A DNA stretch of 64,000 nt, taken from a virus. The stretch spans positions 1-64,000 of IMG/VR virus record IMGVR_UViG_3300048930_000242; one strand, 5' to 3'. The notes under the pieces are model-generated. The model was not told the origin of the DNA, did no database searches, and was given only the letters and a program-made list of their open reading frames with translations. The position numbers were made by a program, and so were the translations under genes. Of this stretch, positions 57,519-64,000 are shown piece after piece (position 1 is the stretch's first letter; the number at the start of each line of letters is the position of its first letter).

Positions 57519-58637
57519 TTAGAATACAAAGATTGTCTTGAACTCTTCAGTCTGATTCTCTTCTCGAGTAATCGGGCTTCTGTTTTCAAGATAGATGATG
57601 TCACCAATGAATGGTTCGAGCTGGTTTGCTACCAGATTGATCGAATTGGCCTGATAATAGATCGGTGCGGCGGCTCTTGTGAATGTACCAGCAAGGCAAG
57701 GATTTTTGACCAGAGCTACCTGTCTGTATCTAAGGCCTGCTGGAAGCAGCCCAGACACAGCATCGCCGGCGGTCAACTCAGAGCGGATAATGACATGGCG
57801 TGCTCCGAGTAGCGAATACGCGTCATCACGGCCACGATCTCTTTCCAGGAGAGCGGTCTGAGAGCCAGTCGGCCAGAGTGAATCGTTGGTGCATGGAACT
57901 GGAATCCAATCATCAAGAAGGAGAGTGTTAATCAAAGTTGCTGTGAGCTTGAACATGTACTTCCATACATATCCATCTCCGGTGGTTGGAGAGCCGAAAA
58001 TCGAGGTCTTTCCGTCACGGAAATAAGACGTGTCGGCTGTCAAACCGCCGGCGGCCAAAGAAGGCTGAATTGTGGACGTTGTCGCCACGATTTCCGGAGG
58101 TCCAAGACCTGGATCGGCTCCCTTCGCCACACAGAGCCAAACTTCTTCGTCAGAGTTCAAGATATAGAAGTCGTTGTCCGGTGGATTGACATCGTACCAA
58201 GTGTTTCCAACCACTCCATCGGCTGGACGAACATTATAGACGGTGCCGGTGACCCAATTGATTCTCGGAATCATCAGGTGAATATCAGACGGGGTCACCT
58301 TCTTTGCCGCAATAGCGGTCGCCCAGAAGCGATTGGCCATCTGAATAGACTTGGTGGCGGTTGGTGGCTCGTCATCGCTATTGCCATCGTCGGTCAAATA
58401 CAGACCACTTCCCCAGATTCCATCTCCAGCGGCGTATGCTCCGGAGAGAGTCCATTTTCCGTTGGTGAGTTCATTCAACTTCAAACCAGTTGGGTCGTCT
58501 TCACGGCCAATCATGGTGTAAAGGTGATTGTCCTTGCTCGTGTCTCCGAGGCCGGAATTGTTGGCCCGGAACTGATTCACGAAGGCGTAGGCTCTCTCGG
58601 AGCGAAGCTCGTGGCGGGCGATAGCATTAGATGGCAT
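57519..58637 (-). CDS. 8: Baseplate wedge protein gp8
   Basis: 372 residues (T4 334). The strongest matches are GDGYVWKYMFKLTATLINTL, then LDDWIPV, and the C-terminus FIGDIIYLENRSPITREENQ followed by TEEFKTIFVF, which is the gp8 ending. It links neighbouring wedges. A late box lies just upstream and overlaps the preceding gene's stop. Confidence 0.85.
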   Translation of the reverse strand: MPSNAIARHELRSERAYAFVNQFRANNSGLGDTSKDNHLYTMIGREDDPTGLKLNELTNGKWTLSGAYAAGDGIWGSGLYLTDDGNSDDEPPTATKSIQMANRFWATAIAAKKVTPSDIHLMIPRINWVTGTVYNVRPADGVVGNTWYDVNPPDNDFYILNSDEEVWLCVAKGADPGLGPPEIVATTSTIQPSLAAGGLTADTSYFRDGKTSIFGSPTTGDGYVWKYMFKLTATLINTLLLDDWIPVPCTNDSLWPTGSQTALLERDRGRDDAYSLLGARHVIIRSELTAGDAVSGLLPAGLRYRQVALVKNPCLAGTFTRAAAPIYYQANSINLVANQLEPFIGDIIYLENRSPITREENQTEEFKTIFVF

Positions 58638-58660
58638 TGTTTAGACTCTCCGAATGTATG

Positions 58661-58673
58661 AAATATCTATTAG
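58661..58673 (-). promoter_or_regulatory. Late promoter box of gene 8
   Basis: Minus strand CTAATAGATATTT, 24 bases before the ATG; its TAA is the stop codon of the upstream gene. Confidence 0.55.
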
Positions 58674-61657
58674 ATGAAATAGACCGGCTTATCAAGTCCA
58701 GACCCGTTATTGAACAGCGCGTCTAGCTCATGATCACGAAGGCTTAGGTTCCAAAGCGCGAAATGAGCCATGGAGCCATGGAATTTCAAATCTGGATCAA
58801 GGCCATCTTCTCCGATGTTACAATTGCCGGACGTGATATTCAGCACGGTCGCCATAGGAGTTGAAACCGAGACTTTGCCGAGGGCGGTGGATCTCACATC
58901 GAGCTTAAGATCAGTTTGATCGTAGCGAACGGTTACCATAAACCACTGGTCTTCGTAAACAGAACCGAGAGCTGTCTCTAGATTTGTTGTGGTCGTTCCA
59001 TTTCCGCATCGAGCCCGTAGTTTGAAATCCAGTCCGACTTTTTCTACCATAAGGTGAAGCGTTGAATCTTCAAGAGTTGGATTCGAACTCAAACTTTCTC
59101 CAAACCAACAGATCACGTGATCGCCGGCAAGCTGCTTGAATTTCATCCAAACATTCACAGTAAACGGATCGCCGGCAACTGGAATGAAAGTCGCTGGGTC
59201 AAAATACGTCGACATGTACATTTCTTCGTCGTACGCGCCAAAATTAGGAGTCTTCAGATTATCAAACGGTGCGGTGTCTTGATAATCTACTTCTAGGAAG
59301 TAACCTTCTAGATCGGCAGTTCCCCATACCGGAGACCATATTCCGTTGTACATGTCATAAGTGTCTCTTTCAAGAGTCCACCAAACCAAGCATTCCGAAA
59401 TGGATGTGGCGAGCTTAGACGGAATTACTTCAAGCGGAGCGTCCACCGGCCGAAGCAACTTATAAGTCTCGTCTGGGCCGACCATTGGCTTCAAGATCAT
59501 TCCAGTCGATCTGTCGGCTCGAAGAACAAACAGGTCCAAGACATCTCCAGCCGCCGGGCTGAAGTTAAGGAGCAGAGTTCTAGTTCCAAGCGAATTCTGT
59601 ATGTTATAGTCTTGGCCAGGAATCAAATTCCAGCCCTTATGGAATGCCAATAGAGATTCGTCTTTTTCTGGCAACGAAGTCCATGACACGCTGGTTTGAC
59701 CGGCAGTCAATGTGATCGCTGTTCTATTCTCTTCAACGTCTCCCATATCTCTTTCTGAGAGGTAGACAATTTCGAAGAGTGGCTTTGACACGATCCAAGG
59801 CCTTGGGAAGATTCCAAGAGAATTATAGTCGAGTTTGATCACTCGTTGACCTTCCACCACCTCGGTAGAAATTGTGGCCAACGGCTGCTTGATCAGTTTG
59901 CCGTCATGGAAAACCAAGGCGACTTTTCCGGAAGTTCCACCATTGGTCCAATCAGCATCTACTGGCTGCGATCCGTATCCAGTATGATTTCCAACAATTG
60001 TAGTCTCGAAATCGGCATCGATCGTCAAGACCTCGGATCGGACTTCTCTTCTGGCTAGATTACGGCAATACGCTTGATCAGATTCAGCGATAGTGAAATT
60101 CTCCATAGTTTCAATAGAGAATCCACCAAAACCAATGGAAGCGACTTGATCAGCGTAACCAAAGACTCTGGCTCCATTATCGACATGCCCGTAAACTTGT
60201 TCATTTCCGCACGGCATTTTGTATCCACCAAACGAGACAAAGAGATTGAACTGCGGTTCATCTCTCTCGATTGTGGTCATCGTAATCGAATCCATCAAAA
60301 ATGCATCAGAATAGACTCGTGCGAATGCTGGACTATCTAGATCCAAGAAGAGCTCTCCAACGTCCACATAGGACTGGACAAATGAAGAGAATCCGTATTT
60401 TCTTGGAAGCTGAATCATCACGATCTCTTCAGCATCATCATCCATCGTTCTATCAATATGGATGGTGAGAGTTCGAATCAAATCGATCTCTTCGTCTCCA
60501 TCAGGATCAATCACACCTGGATCTTCTTCGGTGACTCGAGCGAAGATCTTGAAGCCGGCCGGGTGAACGTTCATCACCAGCGGATTCACAATGTCGGAGA
60601 TCTCATTAGGTGAGATCACGTCATAAGAAAACTCTTGCCAGTAGTAAGAGTCTTGAAGTCGCTTGGTCGAAGACGGCATTCCATCATCGGTCAAGAACGA
60701 CCCTTCTTGGAACTCAATGCCTCCGAGCGGAATCCAGAGATCCACAGTGGTGCCGTCGGTCTTGGTGATTGTAACAGTCTCGCCGGGAGTGAACTCTCCG
60801 GAATGCGCCAAGATTTCGATGACCGGACCTGACCGAACGGTTCCTAGCCATGCCGTCTGCTTGGAAGTCTGACCGTACATGGATGCGTCGAACAGCCCCT
60901 CAAGGCCCTCGGTGTCCAAGAGAGCCCCTCCGAGCGCCTGCAGCTGGGTTACATAAGGAACATACCAAGTGTTATAGGAGGCCCGTACAAGGTCAACCTT
61001 AGGGAGGTAGATTCTGGAGAACGTGTTGAAGACCGAACGGAAGAAGAACTGGATCGAGTTCTCGGTTCCCTTCGAAAGGTAGAAGTCCTTGATGTTCTTC
61101 AGGAAGGTCCGGAGGTCATAGGCCGTTGTGGCTGGAAGGTCTCGACCGAGCTTGATCTTCAGAAGTTCGACGAATTCTTGCTCGGTCTGATCGATGTCCG
61201 CCGTCTCAAGAAGATTCTTGAGGATGTGGTATGGGCCAGGCTGCGGCACTCCTTCTGGAGTGTACCGCTTCTCGATGAAGTCCAAGAAGGTCTCGGCGAA
61301 TTCCACGAAGGTCGGATACGCATCGAAGACGAACTGCGGGATCATCTGGTAAGAGAGCGCGCGAAGAGTCTTCTTCTCGGCCACAAACGAGCGACCTACC
61401 AGATTCACTCTGATAAGGTCAGAAAGATTTACAATCGCACCGGTTGGATTGTAGGAAGGTCCCTGCTCCAGAAGTAGTTCGAAACTTGGCTGGAACTGGA
61501 TTGAGACCGGAACAGTTAGCTGGTTTGAACCGGGTCCAAAGGCGAAAATTGGACCGGTGATTCCAAGATCAACAGACACACTAAGTTCACCATCGACTGA
61601 TTCGATAGGAAAACCGAGAGTGCCTAACCCAAGCGAGCCAGTTCCAAGAGTGCTCAT
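58670..61657 (-). CDS. Large baseplate wedge protein with C-terminal lectin-like domain
   Basis: 995 residues, in the place of T4 gene 7 (1032 residues). The region 100-230 (AYPTFVEFAETFLDFIEKRY, FLKNIKDFYLSKGTENSIQF, FFRSVFNTFSRIYLPKVDL) is a conserved wedge-type block of T4-like phages. The C-terminal 170 residues are a LamG/ConA-like lectin (AGDHVICWFGESLSS, DQWFMVTVRYD, HGSMAHFALWN), absent from T4 gp7. It may act as both structural and receptor-binding element. Confidence 0.65.
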   Translation of the reverse strand: MSTLGTGSLGLGTLGFPIESVDGELSVSVDLGITGPIFAFGPGSNQLTVPVSIQFQPSFELLLEQGPSYNPTGAIVNLSDLIRVNLVGRSFVAEKKTLRALSYQMIPQFVFDAYPTFVEFAETFLDFIEKRYTPEGVPQPGPYHILKNLLETADIDQTEQEFVELLKIKLGRDLPATTAYDLRTFLKNIKDFYLSKGTENSIQFFFRSVFNTFSRIYLPKVDLVRASYNTWYVPYVTQLQALGGALLDTEGLEGLFDASMYGQTSKQTAWLGTVRSGPVIEILAHSGEFTPGETVTITKTDGTTVDLWIPLGGIEFQEGSFLTDDGMPSSTKRLQDSYYWQEFSYDVISPNEISDIVNPLVMNVHPAGFKIFARVTEEDPGVIDPDGDEEIDLIRTLTIHIDRTMDDDAEEIVMIQLPRKYGFSSFVQSYVDVGELFLDLDSPAFARVYSDAFLMDSITMTTIERDEPQFNLFVSFGGYKMPCGNEQVYGHVDNGARVFGYADQVASIGFGGFSIETMENFTIAESDQAYCRNLARREVRSEVLTIDADFETTIVGNHTGYGSQPVDADWTNGGTSGKVALVFHDGKLIKQPLATISTEVVEGQRVIKLDYNSLGIFPRPWIVSKPLFEIVYLSERDMGDVEENRTAITLTAGQTSVSWTSLPEKDESLLAFHKGWNLIPGQDYNIQNSLGTRTLLLNFSPAAGDVLDLFVLRADRSTGMILKPMVGPDETYKLLRPVDAPLEVIPSKLATSISECLVWWTLERDTYDMYNGIWSPVWGTADLEGYFLEVDYQDTAPFDNLKTPNFGAYDEEMYMSTYFDPATFIPVAGDPFTVNVWMKFKQLAGDHVICWFGESLSSNPTLEDSTLHLMVEKVGLDFKLRARCGNGTTTTNLETALGSVYEDQWFMVTVRYDQTDLKLDVRSTALGKVSVSTPMATVLNITSGNCNIGEDGLDPDLKFHGSMAHFALWNLSLRDHELDALFNNGSGLDKPVYFI

Positions 61658-61681
61658 TTACGAGTTGTCCGATTTGTTAAT

Positions 61682-61765
61682 TCAAAGATGATTGTCAAGC
61701 ATCACCGTCGCGTTAGTGTTCGCGGTTGGAAGCGTGTCCAGTGTAATAGGATAAGTGCTTGGCAT
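61682..61765 (-). pseudogene. Truncated paralogue of the fibre gene at 63341
   Basis: A 27-codon frame, MPSTYPITLDTLPTANTNAT onward, that aligns with the first 20 residues of the 177-residue protein at 63341-63874 (MPSTYPTSLDSLSTTSANAT) and then ends at a TGA. It has a similar ribosome site (CAAGGAATC). It is either a decayed duplicate or a very small peptide gene. Confidence 0.6.
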
Positions 61766-61802
61766 TGTGATTCCTTGAAAATGTTATGCGGCTTGATTAA
61801 GA

Positions 61803-63350
61803 CTACTGTGGCAACAGAAGAGAACGAATAGTTGCTCTGCTTGCCTGGTGCGAAGAATAGATCACAGACCCTGCTATCAGACCATCAAAATGAGCGTCAC
61901 CGTGGTGGCCTGAACCAATTCTTGGGTCGGACACGAGGGTAAGGGTGTTAAGCCCTAAGTAGTTTTCGAGTCCGTTGATCCACACATACCAATCGTTAGT
62001 GGCCGCCCTCGCATTGTACATGTGAGGATTCGTCAAAGAGTTAGCAGGATTGCCGACTGTCACTCGGACTGCGCTACCAAATCGATCATATATCAAACCA
62101 TCCGTGAATGGATAATGAGAAGACGAAGACCCGACTGCGTCTGAATAGCAAAACGGGTGGCCGGACCGAGCCGAAGAGCTTGGAGGATCCAAAGTGGTTT
62201 TTACCCCACCGAATAATTCAATCGCAGTCAAACCGCTGACGCTAACATCATTAAAGTAGGCCGGGGTTCCTCCGATATAGAATCTAGGAGCGAACGTGTT
62301 TCCGACGACTCCAGACATCACACCGGCGTCGCAGATCACTGGTTGGCTGGCCGCTGTGGTTTGCGTTAGGTGTCTTCCATTTCCAGACTGATCGTAAATC
62401 GTAGTCACATAACCAGTGGACATTCCGCAATGAGCGAGAATCGCAGTTTCGTTCACCCGTCCATTTGGCTTATAGCCAATATCTACCTCTGCGTTATCCG
62501 AGGAACGACGAACTCGAATCAAGTTCCCGGTGTATGAAGTCAGAAGCCTTCGAGTCCAACGTGCAGCCCATAGGCCGGAAGTGTAAGAATCAAGCGCCGG
62601 AACAAATGAAGTGGAAAGAGCGGCATCATGAAGAGCTAGCATGCCATCTGCTCTGATGTCAGAATTGAACACGGCGACTTCATCGATGCGGCCATCTACT
62701 TTATATTGACCGGAGGCCCACATACCAATGAAGATTTTCTCGGTGGTTCCTGATAGATTAAGCGACCCGGCTACCGTGCCAGTGACTCCAGATTGCATTC
62801 CATTGACAAAAACGGTCACGACCCCAGTAGAAGACCGGGTGAATCCAATAGAGTATGTGACTCCTGTGGTTATCGCTCCTGACGCGCCATAAACTGGAGT
62901 GCCACCAAAGTATGCGTAGACTTGACCGGCCGAGGAAACCCAAATCGAGAGACCTTCTCTTCCAGCGGAGCCATCTCCTAATAGAAAGATGCATCGGCCA
63001 TCGCCGGTCAGAGAATCAAGATTTATGAGGGCGAACATACTACAAGGTTGATTGTTTCCGCCAAACGCGGAATCCATTGCGGCGGCGTATGACGCGGTTG
63101 TTTGCCCAATGTAATGGCTAGTCCCATTGAAGTCCCAGCATTTGCCAACGCTGTCGAGTCCGGCGATGTTTTGTGTCGCTCCTCCGAAATCGATATGACG
63201 GGCGTTTCCTGAAGAGTCCAGCGCACCGGAGCCGCCAGACGTTTCTTCTAGTCTATAATAGGCCCACGGAGAACGTGCGGTGATTTCATTATAGACCGTT
63301 GGATTGGATTCAACCAACGCCATAATGAATGGATTTACGATCATCCCCAT
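61803..63350 (-). CDS. Adhesin with LamG and arabinofuranosidase-like lectin domains
   Basis: 515 residues. The first 250 form a LamG-like sandwich (AYYRLEETSGGSGALDSSGN, CSMFALINLDSLTGDG, VDGRIDEVAVFN). The second half (TSGLWAARWTRRLLTSYTG, LIRVRRSSDNAEVDIG, YDQSGNGRHLTQTT) resembles the catalytic ConA-like domain of alpha-L-arabinofuranosidase B seen in phage fibres. Probably binds or trims host surface glycans. It overlaps the upstream fibre gene by ten bases. Confidence 0.7.
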   Translation of the reverse strand: MGMIVNPFIMALVESNPTVYNEITARSPWAYYRLEETSGGSGALDSSGNARHIDFGGATQNIAGLDSVGKCWDFNGTSHYIGQTTASYAAAMDSAFGGNNQPCSMFALINLDSLTGDGRCIFLLGDGSAGREGLSIWVSSAGQVYAYFGGTPVYGASGAITTGVTYSIGFTRSSTGVVTVFVNGMQSGVTGTVAGSLNLSGTTEKIFIGMWASGQYKVDGRIDEVAVFNSDIRADGMLALHDAALSTSFVPALDSYTSGLWAARWTRRLLTSYTGNLIRVRRSSDNAEVDIGYKPNGRVNETAILAHCGMSTGYVTTIYDQSGNGRHLTQTTAASQPVICDAGVMSGVVGNTFAPRFYIGGTPAYFNDVSVSGLTAIELFGGVKTTLDPPSSSARSGHPFCYSDAVGSSSSHYPFTDGLIYDRFGSAVRVTVGNPANSLTNPHMYNARAATNDWYVWINGLENYLGLNTLTLVSDPRIGSGHHGDAHFDGLIAGSVIYSSHQASRATIRSLLLPQ

Positions 63351-63874
63351 AGGAGAGAAACCTTCAAGCCCTTGGCTGTGCCGTCTCCGAGGCCGTCGAT
63401 GTCAATTGTAACTTCGTCATCGTCGGCGAAAGCCGGAACAGAGATCACGGCCGGAGTGGTTGCCGTCAATGAGGTCTTATGGGTGTTGTCGATAGTCAAC
63501 TTGGTGCTCAAGACCGTCGTGCCGTTCTTGTTGACGTCGACGGTCAGAATAGAACCGGAAGTCTGGGCGGTCGACAATGAGCCTCGGACACCGACAAGAT
63601 TCTTGGCTCCAATGATTCGGAACGTGACCTTTGCGGTGCCGGCGGTAAGAGCGGTGGATTCATCGGAGCAAGCGACTGTGGTGACGTCTACATCCTCCAG
63701 TCGCTCCTTGACGGTCGTTCTGGAGCCGGATGGAATGGTGCCAAGTTCGGCCTCAATCTTGTTGATCGCATCGTTGGCGTCATTATGAAGAGCCGGATGG
63801 GTGTTCTCGGACGGAGTCGCATTCGCACTGGTGGTCGAAAGTGAGTCCAGAGAAGTTGGATATGTGCTTGGCAT
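63341..63874 (-). CDS. Short fibre/adhesin protein
   Basis: 177 residues. The start MPSTYPTSLDSLSTT, then HPALHNDANDAINKIEAELG, is a repeated phage-fibre attachment theme. The rest is beta-rich (GILTVDVNKNGTTVLSTKLT-type strands and a final DGTAKGLKVSLLWG), like a small head domain. A late-type box precedes it. Confidence 0.65.
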   Translation of the reverse strand: MPSTYPTSLDSLSTTSANATPSENTHPALHNDANDAINKIEAELGTIPSGSRTTVKERLEDVDVTTVACSDESTALTAGTAKVTFRIIGAKNLVGVRGSLSTAQTSGSILTVDVNKNGTTVLSTKLTIDNTHKTSLTATTPAVISVPAFADDDEVTIDIDGLGDGTAKGLKVSLLWG

Positions 63875-63897
63875 TGCGATTCCTTGATTAAGCTCTA

Positions 63898-63907
63898 TTA
63901 TCTATGA
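63898..63907 (-). promoter_or_regulatory. Possible late promoter box
   Basis: Minus strand TCATAGATAA, 24 bases before the fibre ATG; one base off the consensus. Confidence 0.4.
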
Positions 63908-63915
63908 AACTGAAA

Positions 63916-64000
63916 TCAGCCAGGATGGACCCTTGGGATGATTATGTCTCTCTCAGTTGAGATGCCCATGATCTGTACATCATACCCTTGTGTGCGAGCT
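63916..64000 (-). CDS. 3' end of a gene entering from the right edge
   Basis: A partial frame reading QGYDVQIMGISTERDIIIP and ending TGA at 63916. Only about 27 codons are visible, so the product cannot be named; its place suggests a baseplate or fibre gene. Confidence 0.5.
   Translation of the reverse strand, partial: ARTQGYDVQIMGISTERDIIIPRVHPG

Noticed and set aside
1-64000. CRISPR array, tRNA genes, integrase or attachment site
   Set aside because: No evenly spaced repeats, no tRNA consensus and no recombinase were seen; the phage appears strictly lytic in this stretch.

Overview
The window is a contiguous piece of a large, contractile-tailed, T4-superfamily bacteriophage genome. Almost every gene lies on the minus strand, so biological order runs from 64000 down to 1. 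Gene content and order follow the T4 core: replication and recombination genes 41, uvsX, 43, regA, 62, 44, 45, 46, 47, 55, uvsW and uvsY, then head and tail genes 23, 22, 21, 67-like, 20, 19, 18, 17, 16, 15, 14, 13, and a baseplate and fibre block with an 8-like gene. A Rz/Rz1 spanin pair implies a Gram-negative host. Base composition is near 50% GC except in one AT-rich homing endonuclease gene.

Layout. 1-3.6 kb: nucleotidyltransferase (cut by the window edge), gp41 helicase, UvsX. 3.65-9.53 kb: a tightly overlapping cassette not found in T4, made of a thymine-pyrophosphorylase-type (aGPT-PPlase) helical protein, an FkbM methyltransferase, a myo-inositol-phosphate synthase, a C5-MTase and an SGNH-like protein. 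This looks like a DNA-base hypermodification pathway. 9.5-23.2 kb: DNA polymerase, several small early genes, a P-loop kinase, RegA, clamp loader, clamp, gp46/47 and late sigma gp55. 23.4-26 kb: UvsW and UvsY. 27-41 kb: head and tail genes. 41-47 kb: neck genes, a lysis cassette (holin, transglycosylase, Rz, Rz1) and inserted small genes. 47.5-49 kb: an early-type operon (hydroxymethylase of the thymidylate synthase superfamily plus a dNMP kinase) embedded in the late region. 49-64 kb: adhesins, fibres, a 1988-residue structural protein and baseplate wedge proteins.

Control signals. Early-type promoters are sigma70-like with an extended -10, always 17 bp apart (TTTACA/TGGACA-N17-TAnnAT). The late region carries a repeated (C/T)AATAGATA box upstream of capsid and tail genes, a plausible counterpart of the T4 late box TATAAATA recognised by gp55. 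One copy of the late box sits on the plus strand in front of the only plus-strand gene, the HNH endonuclease.

How the parts may work together. The gp42-like enzyme would make a 5-hydroxymethyl pyrimidine nucleotide, the kinase at 47.5 kb would help convert it to triphosphate, and the 3.65-9.53 kb cassette plus the kinase at 14.4 kb could elaborate the base after replication. This is inference. A second theme is a family of small proteins whose N-termini (MKLIEEAF, MKTFEQF, MKKxxEAExLLNEA) resemble the T4 capsid-targeting sequence cut by gp21. One carries an InPase domain of the polyvalent-protein type, suggesting a packaged and injected protein set. Three places show single-base frame problems, each fixable by one extra A in a short A-run, including the missing start of the tail tube gene. 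These need checking as assembly errors or real events.
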